A DNA stretch of 64,000 nt from assembly GCA_000442125.1 (NCBI GenBank), contig KE546965.1, positions 1,178,001-1,242,000 of the forward strand. Reading direction: 5' to 3'. A program made the position numbers and the translations under genes. The notes beneath the pieces were generated by a model. The model saw nothing but the letters and a program-made list of their open reading frames with translations, did no database searches and was not told the origin of the DNA. Of this stretch, positions 34,215-45,635 are shown in pieces (within the stretch, counting starts at the first letter, position 1; each line of letters starts with the position of its first letter). The stretch is from Opeltia flavorubescens. Its lineage: Eukaryota; Ascomycota; Lecanoromycetes; Teloschistales; Teloschistaceae.

Positions 34215-35718
34215 TCATATATCGCTTTGACGTCGCGAGATAGGGTCAGGGTCTGGATTCGGTAAGCCATCTGGTATCTCATCACGAGGTTCTGGCGCTG
34301 TGTTTGTCATCTCCCCAACATCGCTGTCACTGCTATCGGAAGATTCTGCCGTGTGTAATACATGATCTGGGGCAAGGTCCGGGATATTGCGGTTTTGCAA
34401 TGCCTCAATCACTTGTGGCCGTAAAGCCTCTGCAGGCCGCTGCGATGGACCAGCATTTGAACGCCTGAGGGATGAAGGTACCCTGCTGATCAACGAGATC
34501 GAGCTTCCGTTACTCCTCAAATACGCCGTCGACGCTTGACTCAGTCGATCGTCGAAGAAGTGCTGGTTTTCATTCGTCACGCTCGTTGGGTCATCCAAGT
34601 TACGATCGCCTTGATTGAAATGGACGTGGCTGCCAATACCTGTGAAAGCTTGAGCTCTTACTATGCTGCTGGAAGATCGGCCAGTGCTACTCTCTGTGCT
34701 CTCGCTGAGTATGCGATGCAGATGGTGCTCTGGGATATTGATACTTCGCTCCGAGCTCTCAGGGCCATAGCTCGCAGCATCGGAACGGAAGCTGCCGATG
34801 CGGCATTGGCAATCTGATTGACACTCGCATCTGGCTATCATCCCTGCTTTCCGCTTTAACGTTGCTTCCCTTCTCCTTACACGGATTCGTTCATGTTTAT
34901 CGTCGTGGGTCGACGTGCGGTCAATGGGGCGGTCGGGGTGAGCTGGCTCCGGTGGCAGAATTGATTCTGTTATCTGAGTATTGGTGAGATCCCCTTGAGC
35001 GGCAGACGGGCTGTCCGAAACTGGTGGTGTGTTAAAAGCAGTTCCAGGCCCGCTCGTAGGCGGATGGCCTGTGTCTTCAGCGCGCTCATTTCGTTGTCCA
35101 GCGGCACCTGTAGAGATTGGGGGCAGAGCTGGAGCCAAAGGAGTATGTGACACCTGTATATTTATTCCCAATCGCTGTATTGTGAAAATTCTAGGCTTCC
35201 GGATATGCCTCCGAAGTTTGTTGCGGAAGCTGCTTTCTGACCTTGATGGGCCATTTTCCAATGCGAGATAATTAGACTGAGCAGCTCCTTGCCTTTTCAA
35301 GTCATGGGCTTGGTCACGCCCATGCTGAGTGCTATCAGTCCAATGGTGCGTTACTGATCTCTCTGAGGCGGGGTCATCAGACCGCGGTGAGACGAGGCCT
35401 GTGGAGGATTGCCGCGCTGGAGAGATACCTTCTGCAATTGTACTCAAATGAGCCGAGTTGACAGAAGTATCCACTCGCAAAGGGCGTAATTGAGTAAGGT
35501 AATTGACACCTTGGTTGTCTGCGTCCGTCTCTTCGCCGCCCTCCCTTTGCTGCGATTCATGTTCCGCAATGTCGGTTTCGACTGATGCAAGTGTAGTTTG
35601 CGTTGATGTCCGTCCAATGCCCACTATGGGATGTTGACAATACTCACAGTTGAATCGAGTATGTTTCTGGGTGTCGTAAGGCAGGTGCAATGATTTGTTG
35701 GTATGAAGATGATGGCAT
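34215..35718 (-). CDS. Unrecognised fungal protein with Cys/His N-terminal motif, 5' exon not found
   Basis: The open exon encodes about 500 residues. It has no in-frame ATG near its 5' end and is preceded by a good acceptor (AAACAG, 35719-35720), so at least one upstream exon is missing from this call. The exon starts CHHLHTNKSLHLPYDTQKH and continues NCEYCQHPIVGIGRTSTQTT. The spaced Cys and His pairs look like a small zinc-binding module, and the block feels conserved among moulds (no search). A second Cys cluster, CECQSDCQC, lies near residue 290. The rest is Ser-rich and disordered with an acidic C-terminus. No function can be assigned. Confidence 0.6.
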
Positions 35719-37146
35719 CTGTTTAATTACCGAGGACAATTAGCTAGAACAGCAACAGAGCTAAAAAAAATTATCTTGGACAACGGAAACAGCAAGATAC
35801 TGAATCGGTACGTCGGATGGAAGCACGCAGATCATACCGAGAACAAGTTCCGTGGAAGGGTACCTCGAAAGACCAATCGAGGTTGGAATTGGTTGAGCCA
35901 GCAACTCCACTGTGCCGATCATTCGGGCGCCCAGAGCCAAGTAGTGACTGTTGACCAAGACCAAGGCTTTGGACCAATGCCATGTGTATCTGGCTGTCTA
36001 TGGACAGCAAAGATGAGTCCGAGTCTCCCAGCTCCCGGGGCTAATAGTGGCAATTGCAGAGCACGGACTCTTGGACAGGTATTCTGATCTGTTAGGCTGA
36101 TCACGGAATCGGCTACGTTGGTTGGAAAAGAAGTAGATGGAAGTGGATCGCCGTGAGCTGTGATGTGAGAAAGTCTTGCGGTCAGCGGCCGAAGGCTCAA
36201 GTTATAGGCAAACAAGCAGGCCGCTTCCATGGCCCAAGCGCAACTCCATCTCTTCGAAATTAGTGAAGCAACATAGCACTCATCATGGAGTTTCCGGTAA
36301 GCGTGACCCTAAACGCCTCATCTATCCTTCCCAAAGCGAGGGGTCTCTGGCCAGTGTAGAGACGATTGGCCGCTCGAGGGCGACGGTGCGTCGGAAGGAT
36401 CTCGGTGAGCCGCAGAGTGACATCATGGCGCAATTGTATGCCTCGTCTCTTCCAGATTGGTGGAGAGGGTGCCAACATAGGCGAGCTCGAGGTCAGTCAC
36501 GCTGTTCGCTGAGGTTGATAGATGAGCCCCAAACCAAAGGCGAACCCCTCTCCCCCTCTGTAGGAGCCGCAATAAGCCTGGCTTGCGCTAGCTGCCGCCT
36601 AGGGCTTGACGGGAACTAACCCTTTCAATCCTGACATTTTGGTGGGATCTGTGGACTGACCGAGCTGCTAAGATTACATTTCTCTCCGGACAAGCTGAAG
36701 TTTTGTCATTATCAATGAGCCATGATGCGCTCTCTGGTAACAAACGTCAAATGGTCTGTCCAATTCGAATGCATGTAATATCCTTGGCGGCTCACTTCGT
36801 ACCCAGACTGCGGCTATTTACTGGGGTGTGGCCTAGGCCTGCTGCAGAGGGGCTGTGCGACGAACAAGCCTTGCCTGCCGAGCCTTCGTGCTGCAAACCA
36901 ATGCCTGCATCTTGCATCGTTGGGTGGAGCTACAGGGTCATCTTTGATGCTGCTGCTGGTCAGTTGAATTGACACATTGTGCGCTTCCTCACGGTTCGCA
37001 CCTTGCGAGAGAAGCAAAATACCGCACCACTGTTGTATCGATTTGACGTGGCGTATCAATTGTTGCAACAGCAACACGAGGAGTGGAATCGTTAAACCTT
37101 CACGATCAATGATTCGCCCACCTGATCTAGTAATACAAGTACATGC
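35719..37146. other. Intergenic, probably holds a missing 5' exon
   Basis: The upstream exon of the 34215-35718 gene must lie here or nearby. Candidate frames on the minus strand at 35761-36230 could not be joined with a phase-2 donor. No other gene was seen. Confidence 0.35.
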
Positions 37147-40100
37147 TCATTGAGAAGAAGTTACTGCCGAACTTGCTGGCTGTGGCTCAGGATCTTGTAC
37201 TGGTAGCAAGGACCCTCTTCTATCAAGATGTGGTTTGCTTGCCTGTCGTGCTTTCTCGATTCTCGCCAGTTTCTGCGCTTCTTTAATCTCTTGGTTCTTG
37301 GCTATTTCCTGTCTCTTTTTCTCCTTCGCTATTTCCTTTTTCCTCCTTGCAACCTCGCTAGGGTGATCCTTTGCTTTCGCTTTCTCTTCTGCGTCTAGCA
37401 TTTCGAACATGCGTTGTAGGACCGGTGTATAATACTCGAGTTGTTCGATCTCACCCGCACGGACACGCAGAAAGTCGAACGCTATCGCGACTTTGAGTTC
37501 TTCGGGAGGAGCGAGAGACATGGAAGAAGACCGAGAGGAATTTGGGGAGTCCAGGAGAGCCTTCGGTGGTGGAGTCGGCGCTCGTTGTTCAGACAATAGA
37601 TCGTCGGGATCATTTGAAGTATCAATCGTCTCTGTGTCCATCAACGGAACAGCGGCTTCGGCTCCATTGGATACGTTTTCTGTGTCTTCGAACCTGATCT
37701 TGATTTTATCCAAGGCCCCTAATTGCGGAATCTTTTGATATCTTTGGCTGAAATGTGTTAAGACGAGTCGTTTTGCCCCCATAGCTTGAGCAACGCCAAT
37801 TGCTTCGCTCATGGTGCTGTGCTTCTTCGCTTCAGCATCGTCTTGCATGTCGTCATCAAATGTGGCTTCATGCACAACAACTGTGCTACCTTTGCCAATA
37901 CGAGCAAAGTGACGTGACGGACGACAATCGCCACTGTAGGAGAATTTGAAGCCTGTAGGAAAGGTGACAGCGACTGCTTGTGCGTCATGGCAATGAGCAA
38001 CACCGCAGGTCACCAAGTTCGTCATTCCTGTTGCGTCCTTCGTTGCCTTATTTCTATACTGGAAGTCAGCACGATTTTTCTATACATTTGGTGATCCTGT
38101 AGGGCCTGCAGGGAAGGGATAACCAACAAGCCAGCATTGTTCGTCCGAAATCCAATTGGCATACCATTCCAGTCCATCCTAGAAGCACCAGGTGCATTCG
38201 GATCGAAAATATGGGTAGTGACTGCAACAAGATGGTTGTATCCAAAATCTTCAACCGACGAATATTCCTTGAGCCAACGGATCATCTGTTGTCCAGCAAA
38301 GAAAACCAGCTTTTTAGTACTCTGAAGAATCTTGATTAGATCTTTTTGCTCCCCATCAGGTGGCGATTCTTTCATATGTGCATCACCAACGCCATGAACA
38401 GCTTCATACCAAGCTCTGATGACAGATGCTGTTCCAAGGTGGTGATCCGCGTGCAAGTGACTGATCCACATTGCTTTTAGATCACGAAGAACTTCCCTCA
38501 GTTCCGTTGGCTTATAAAGCCTCTTTAATTGCCCAAGTGTACCTTCACCACAATCAAATAAATACGAGCCGCTTCCTGGGACGCGTAGGAGTGTCGCCGA
38601 CACATTGCGATACTTGGACGGCGCTGACGAACCTGTCCCGAGACAAATGATCTCTGCGTCTTGGCTTGGAAGGGCCTGACTGGTATGCTTCTCTGCTAGG
38701 TTTGCTGATGTGATCCCAGACTTCGTATCACGCGCAAGCTCAAGAATCTCTTTGGGGGTGCTCTCTAATACACGCCTTGTGTCTAGAAAGCGCTGTGTTT
38801 CCGGGGCTTCTTGAACTTTGAAACATGGTTCGAATTGGATCTGCAAATCTCGAGTGGCTACATCTGGCGCCGTAAGGTTAGAGTTACCCGGCCAATTTGG
38901 CAACGTATCCGACGGTACCAGGTTGGAGTGGATGGGTATGGGATATCTTCGCGAATCGATTTGATTGAGGCGTATCACCAGAGCAGAAGAAGAATCAAAA
39001 GCAAGGTAGTTTGGCGAAATATCTGGGGATGATACAATATGTCTGAGGGTGGTATGCTGCGCAAGAAACGACCGTAATGCCGGGTCTCCTGCAACTCCAC
39101 GGCCAAGATTCCACACCATAGCTTGCAGTCCATCCATGATTCGAGGCATTTTCCACTCTGGTCTGCTCACAAGATCTTGAACATGGTCCACCGAGGGGAG
39201 ATCTATCAGGGCAAAGCCTCCGCCTATTCTTGACGGTTCAAGAACCATGTCTGGAGTCACCGTAGTGCCATCCCGAGACTTTACTGTAAAACCTCGCTGC
39301 AATGCTTGAAAAACATACTGGTGAACATTCAGCTCTTTCGCCTTCGCAGGTATGAATTTGCCTTTTTGAGGATAATGACGAATGATATACGACATGGCGG
39401 CCTGCGATGGCTTTGTTGGCGGTAGCTCGTCAACAAGAGCCCCCGGCCATGGATGGCGAATCAAAACATTGATGTTCGGCAACTGTTCGTTTTCAGTAGG
39501 ATAATAACGCTTTACTTTGTTCGTCTCTTTACAGCGAATCCACATTGGAGTGTTGTTGCGAACCTCTGAGATCGGAGTTTCGAAAAGAGCGTCGAGTCTC
39601 CATTCAGAGTTAAACATGTTAGAAACCACGGACTTCCGTAATTCTTCACTGTTCTGGGGATTCTGAGGGGCTCCGGTATTTCGTTGCGAAGGTAGATCGC
39701 CTGCAGCAAAATCGTCAAAGGCCCTTTTTCGATGAAGCTCCTGAGTGACCTCTGTGGTCCGATTATCACCGCACGGTTCAATGGAGATTTTCCACACTTG
39801 GATGGAGTCATCTACCCAGTCGGGATCCCTTCCGTCAGACATTGGATCATAATCTTGAACATCAGTATGCTCGCTGACCTGTACTGGCATCCCTTTCCTA
39901 AAAATAAAGCGACGCCCGGTGGCGACGGTATGGGTTAAATTCTTAGCACCATGAATCGTCAAAGAAGGCAACGCTGCTTGCGCTTTCTCAACGTTTTCAG
40001 CGGCAGCCAGATGTTCCTCTGGAACTAGACCGGCTTCTATAAAGATTTTTGCCCTCTCTTCGTCAAATTTAGCCCTTTTCTCCGCTCTAGCAGCGACTTG

Positions 40101-40598
40101 CTTCGAATTTTCCTCGGCCTTTTTGTTTTCGGCGTTTTCGAGTTCTGACCTTGCGGCAGAAGCATTCGCGTCGGCCAGAGTTAGGATAACACCAAAGAGC
40201 CCCCCAATATTGTCCCATTCAGTCTTGCCGGTTATAAAGACGTCAGTAGTCTTTGCCAGTCTCGCGGTGCGCTGAATGCACGCCCTCTGCAATCCCTCGT
40301 GAATATTACCAAGAAGATAACGCTTCTTACCAACATCCAATAACATCGCCGTCCCTGCAGTATCGGCTGTTGGTGTGGTAATAAACTGAATATAAGAATG
40401 CATGTTGCGGACTCCGCAAGTGCGCCAGATTGGAACAAGAGTTGTGCGGAGCCTATTAGAGATGATAGGAAGCGATTGAACTTGTCGGGCCTGCCCCAAG
40501 GGATGATACTGGAAGACAACGTAAGGAATTGCTATGGAAGCTGGCTTGGAGATGCTGCTGCCATTCGGAAAGCGTCGTGGGTGATAGACATGACTCAT
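37147..40598 (-). CDS. TRZ1: tRNase Z, long form (tRNA 3'-processing endonuclease)
   Basis: Removes 3' trailers from pre-tRNAs in nucleus and mitochondria. About 1139 residues in two exons (40598-38086 and 38053-37147). The 32-nt intron (38054-38085) has a CTGAC branch; without it the frame ends at a stop. The inactive N-terminal half-domain starts MHSYIQFITTPTADTAG. The active C-terminal half has LGTGSSAPSKYRN (the PxKxRN loop), LFDCGEGT, SHLHADHHLG (HxHxDH zinc site near residue 709), SYSGDCRPS, VVHEATFDDDM and LTHFSQRY. All catalytic residues are present. A basic, acid-poor stretch of about 70 residues precedes the internal MHSYIQF Met and looks like a mitochondrial presequence, so two starts may give two locations. 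The C-terminus is a Lys/Glu coiled-coil tail. Confidence 0.95.
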
Positions 40599-41744
40599 TA
40601 ATGACGTATCGAATAAATCGGATTCGAAGCACAATCAAGAAGCAGCTATACGCATACTATTGTACAAGCCTATCACTTGGAAAGTTCTCGTATCGATTCG
40701 AACCGTCACAGCAACAATCAGTGATGGTGTCCGCTATCACGAACGTACTAACAACGAAATCTACCCTAATGGATCGACAGAACAGGAGAGATCAAAATTG
40801 AATAACAAGAAACTCCAGCCATGCAAATCGCAGAGAATCACCACAATTGGACATTTCCTGAATATGTATGTGGTGACGGCGTCCTTAAAATCCAATATGA
40901 ATGACTCAGCAAGAGCCAAGCCTGGCCCACGTGATTTCAGTCTGCAAAATCCTGTCAACAAACAGTAAAATTACGTAATCTAAACTATCCATCATCAGGT
41001 GAGTATTTTCTCAGCCTTGCGAAGTCCTCTCCCGCAATGGTTTCTGTGATTACGAGCCAACGCTCATCGACTGTCCAACAGACACACACATTAGGTTCGC
41101 CCCTGATGGTCCCAAGGCATGCATCATTTCCGAAGAAGTCGGGAAATTACGACTGTGATCCTCAGGGATACCGTCGGGCAATCCCCTGTCCTTGGCTCGG
41201 ATGAACCTTGTCATCGGCTTTCGCCAGCGCTCACGAGCTACTTGGGTTGCATCCGCTAACAGGACGCCTTTGGAACATCTGAGCCCTACCATTCGTGCAT
41301 CCGCGATACGGTAACGATGAACAGGCTAGCTTCCCCTTTTTGGGGCTCTTTTTCGTCACCCAGCTCTCCGCCATTTCCAAACGACCAATAATTGCACCCG
41401 GTGTAGTCGCTAACCTGCTCCTTCCCCGAATTGGCTATGCCCAGCGTCAATACGAGCGTTGACGAAGATCATTTGACTCCTTCCGCCCATGGCTGAGGCT
41501 GGGCAACAAAACAAAAGGAGAGCTCTTTCCCTGCTCTCCGCCTTGCCCTCCCAATCGACTTCCTCCGCTATTACTTCTATCCTATAGCCGTTGCTTCACA
41601 CGCTCGTTTTGATTATTTACTCTCGTTGCCTTCTTGCTCAATTGCATCCAGATTCAAGGAAGCAACATATCCAGTATTCATAATAATTCTATTCATTAAT
41701 TCTCAACGTCTCTGCTTCAATAAATCCAGCCTTCGTTTTCAAAA
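40599..41744. other. Divergent intergenic region, no gene seen
   Basis: 1.1 kb. Promoters of tRNase Z (-) and the CBM18 gene (+). The stretch before 41745 is pyrimidine-rich. No regulatory motif called. Confidence 0.5.
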
Positions 41745-42844
41745 ATGCGTGCCTCAATCCTCATCTCCGCGTGCTTTGCCGCTATAGCTCTGGCCCAAAA
41801 TTGTGGTCCTGCTTATGGCAATCAAAAATGTGCTGCTGGAAAATGCTGTACGTCACAAATTTCCCTTGCCAATACCTATATCTTTTCCTAGCACTACGAT
41901 CTGAGAGCTAATCTGTGAAATTTCCTTTGAACAGGCAGTCAGTATGGATGGGTAAGCACAACCTGGAATACATAAATCAAACATCCTAGAGCAATCTCGC
42001 TTTCTTTCAAGGGATTCAATCAAAATAAGCTGAAACAATTGCTAACCCTCACTCGTCTACTGCCAACAGTGTGATGTAACACCCGCCCACTGCGATCCCA
42101 AGACCTGCCAGAAGTCCTTTTCAGGCGCCGGCTCAAGCTGTGCTGTTCGTATACCATCTCCTTCGATGACCACTTCGAGAAACCCCGTGGAACCCGTGGA
42201 ACCCATGGAACCCGTGGAACCCATGGAACCCGTGGCCGATAATCCTCTTTTCCCTCCTCCGCCTCCTGGTTCTAATGGAGTACTCTTTCCACTCCATTTG
42301 CCGAAGGCGGGTTCTCATATTCCTCTTACTGACTACTGGCGTCTTCTAGGCTGGTACTACTCCCACAAGCCCCACTGGACCTTATACGTCTTCAATCCCG
42401 AACATCGATGTTTGCGGACATGCTCAGGGTGGCGTGAAGTGCCCTGGCGCTGGGTCTAATGGTTACTTCTACCGCTGCTGCAGCTCTGCCGGACACTGTG
42501 GTCCCAAGAATGATGTATGTCTTTCGCAAACTTCACATCGATAAATTAGCTTTACTGATCCTGTTTCCTCATTACAGATTCAAGACCAAGCCCTCTATTG
42601 CGGAACCGGTTGCCAGGGCGGCTATGGCGATTGCTCTCTCACCAAGAAGCCCCCGACTTCTCCTGCAACACCCCCCAAGATTGTTGGCGCAGGTGATACT
42701 TGCGGTCCTATTGTCAACGCCAAGTGTGGTTCCGGGCTATGCTGTAGCGGCAGCAACTTCTGCGGTACTGGAGCGGACTTCTGTGGTGCTGCCAACTGGT
42801 GCCAGCCTAAATGGGGTACTTGCTCTGGCGCGAAATTGTTGTAG
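41745..42844 (+). CDS. Secreted protein with three chitin-binding (CBM18, hevein-type) domains
   Basis: Predicted 253 residues in five exons: 41745-41847, 41935-41951, 42070-42279, 42350-42514, 42578-42844. The signal peptide ends near ALAQ. Domain 1 starts NCGPAYGNQKCAAGKCC, continues SQYGWC across two introns, and ends GAGSSC. Domain 2 spans VCGHAQGGVKC, RCCSSAGHCG and YCGTGCQGGYGDC. Domain 3 spans DTCGPIVNAKCGSGLCC and NFCGTGADFCG. The eight-Cys hevein spacing is clear in 1 and 3. Domains 1 and 2 are joined by a Pro/Glu-rich linker encoded by a 9-bp minisatellite. Such proteins bind chitin in the wall and may shield hyphae from chitinases. No catalytic domain. The donor of intron 3 (GTACTC at 42280) was chosen for length and branch site. 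Confidence 0.82.
42184..42235 (+). repeat. 9-bp coding minisatellite (Pro-Val/Met-Glu repeats)
   Basis: Units CCCGTGGAA and CCCATGGAA alternate, about 5.8 copies. In the frame of the CBM18 protein they encode Pro-Val-Glu and Pro-Met-Glu in the linker after domain 1. Confidence 0.9.
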
Positions 42845-43235
42845 ACACAAATCGTATGGTGGATAGGAGTGATTATACTTCGTTTGGAGGACATGATTTT
42901 GCATAAGCGTGGGAGGAAGACCAAAAGTGCATCGTGGCATTGTTGATGAGGTGATGGGAACATCAAGTAATTGGGTTCGGAACATGCAAGCATCGCTTGG
43001 CAGTGTGTAGAGGGTGGACGACTTGTGTAGATACGCTTCGCTGTATATAAATTTATAATCATTGGAGCATGCATTGACCAAAAGTTCTATAATCTGAAAC
43101 GAACGACCCTGCTGAAGACTAGATGAATCTTGTCTGAAATCCTTCCAGATGAGTGAAGTCAGTTAATTGCACTCGTGTGAGTACATGGTATTTCAACTTT
43201 CTCTCCCATGTACATTCCACTACCTCTCCATTCAC

Positions 43236-45120
43236 TCACCCACAGACCATTGCCTCCTTGGGTATCTCCTCCCTCGGCATCCCATCCCTCTCATCCCGTT
43301 CCTCCCTCACTATCCCAGCCCCCTCCACTTCTTGTGCTTTTCTCTTTCGTTCTCGCTCCTTTTCTTCCTCTTCCGCTTTCCTCTTCGCCTTCTTCCCCAG
43401 ACTCAGACTACCCTTCTCCAAAGCCTCTTTTGGCAACGGCCGCACATAAGCTTGGCAGACCCACCACGGCCGGTGGCATCGGCGTACTGCGTTTAGGGAG
43501 CTCTCTTCTTCTGGCTCTTCTTCTTGAGATGCTTCATGAGATGCTTCTTGCCCTCTCCTCTCCTTCTGCTCCTGATTTTCTCCGTTTATGGACTGTGGAG
43601 GAAGTCGAAATTCAAACTGCGTCGGATCACGTTCATATTCCCGGATCCCCTGTGCCGTTACGTCTTCTACCATCGTCAGGATTTCTTCATAAGCTTGCAT
43701 GTTGCCCGGGCGGGCTCGGGCGAGCTTGTCGCGGATTTGGGTGTGTTTTGAGACTAAGGGACGGAGGAGGTGGAAGAGATGGGCTTGGATGGCGATGAGG
43801 TTTGGGGATGTGGGCCGGGAGGATGACCGGTTGGATTTATTTTTTTTAGCTGGTGGGGGTTCGTCGGTGGGTTCTTGGATGTGGTTATTGGTGGGGCGAG
43901 TGCCGGTGGTGATGGGCTCGGAGGCGGGTGGAGGAGGTGGTGGATCTGACGATAATGGACCGGTAGAGCTGATGTTGGTGCTGTCTTTCAAGAGACCAGA
44001 AGCCGAGAGCGGCTTTCGCGCTGGGGGCTCCGTTCCCAAGACATATTTGTACAGGATATCGAGATATCTCCTCATCACTGCATCCATTCTCCAGCCACCT
44101 TTTCCGTCCTCTCCGGTCCAATATTCGCCTGTTTCTCGACCGATACTCCTCCCTTCTTCCCCAGCAAAGATGCCAGGATCGCATAGGTTTCCCTCGGCGC
44201 TCATAACGCCATCCACTCCCGTTGCTTCTATGCATCGCTCTATATCCTCATACCCGAGGATATTGCCATTTGCAAAAATAACAGTTTCTTTTGGTAGCAT
44301 TTTCCTTAGATAACGTATCATCTTCCAATCCGCCAATCCCGTCTCATGTCCCTTTTGCTCCCTTCTCCGTCCATGAACGGCAATCCAACTCGCCCCTGCA
44401 TCTAGCAATAACCTCGCATACTGTAACGTGTCGTCCTTGGTGTCGAGAACCCGCATCTTCGCTGTCACTGGTACATCGAGATTCTTGGCGAGCCTTGAGA
44501 TGAGAGAATGGATCAGGTTAGGTGATTCCTGCAGAAAGCTCCCATAATGCCCCTTCCTTGCAATGCCCTGAGGACAGCCGAGATTCAGGTCTACCGCATC
44601 GCAGTAAGGTGTTACATACTGCGCCGCTTGTAAGAGGTCATTGGGATCGTTGGCGCAAAACTGGACGACAAGAGGGCGATCGTTGGTGGGATGGCCATCG
44701 AGGTAGGGAAGCTGTTCCCCATCAGATGGTACCTCTAAGGTCTGCTGATGAGGAGGCGGAAGACCAGTACGTGTAGGCTGGAAATGGTGATCGCGGAAGG
44801 ATTGCGTTTCTTTGAATAAACGAGCATGGAGCATGGGAGTGTAAGCTAGGATGGAGGCTTGCTCGGAAGGTGGGAGAAAGGATCGGGTGAGTAGACGCCA
44901 TGCCTGATGAGCGCTATCAGCAAACCTGGAGAGGATAGAAAAGAGTAGGCAATCGTACGAACTCTGATTGATCAACCATGGGCGCAAGGATATACTTGGG
45001 GCTACCCAGGGATTTATAGAAGGCGCGGCCAGTCAATTTCTGCCGTTTGGACGTAAATTCCATAGCTCCCGGATCGAGCAGACATTCGTCCCTCTCGATT
45101 TGATGGCAAGGTCTGGCCAT
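43236..45120 (-). CDS. DUS1: tRNA-dihydrouridine synthase, Dus1 type
   Basis: FMN enzyme reducing U16/U17 of tRNA to dihydrouridine. About 609 residues in two exons (45120-44959 and 44903-43236; 55-nt intron). Visible blocks are YILAPMVDQSEF-AWRLLTR across the splice, YTPMLHARLF, VVQFCANDP, DLNLGCPQGIARKGHYG with the catalytic Cys near residue 163, VTAKMRV, VHGRRREQKG, FANGNILGYED and DGVMSAEGNL. The C-terminal 250 residues are a low-complexity Pro/Ser then Glu/Lys-rich extension ending in a short RRCHRPWWVCQAYVRP motif. An in-frame ATG at 45297 would add a hydrophobic/basic N-terminus of 59 residues; I chose the start at 45120 because homology begins just after it. Confidence 0.93.
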
Positions 45121-45635
45121 TGCTGATGAAGAGGTATACCTTATAGACCCGAACGGTGAACGGAGCGTATGGAGCGTACGAAGCAGCCGCAAAGGCCGCA
45201 GCCAGAGTTCGTCCAGGGTAGCACGGTAAGTAACAATGAGGAAGAAAATCGCTGCGGTTAAAGTGTAGCAACGTGGACTTTTGAAACCAAATTCCATGCC
45301 GAGACAAAATCTCAGATTTAAGCTATCGACAAAAGTCTTAGTCTGATATTGGCTTGGCAGCAGCTATCACCCCCTTTATTGCCAGGCGAATCTAAGACAA
45401 GCTATCAGAGAATGTGGAAAACAAGCAACGTGAAAGTAGCAGTAGAATCGTTGTATTGATTAAAAGATACATCTGCGTTCAGTAATATGTAGTATGGAAG
45501 GGTTTATTCTACAGATTAGTGAGTACTTCGTAATTCGTAACTATTCGTCATATGAAGATAACCTGAAGAGCTCCCTCGAAGCCCTGTTGAGCGTGCCACC
45601 ACCAGGTCTGTGCTGCTCTGCTAACAAAATATTTA
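45121..45635. other. Intergenic, no separate gene seen
   Basis: 515 bp between the Dus1 start and the 3' end of the SRA-domain gene on the same strand. The first 177 bp could instead be a 5' extension of Dus1. Confidence 0.4.

Noticed and set aside
42145-42349. Alternative CBM18 intron from GTTCGT over the minisatellite
   Set aside because: It also keeps frame but would be about 200 nt, much longer than other introns here. GTACTC at 42280 gives 70 nt with a good branch site.
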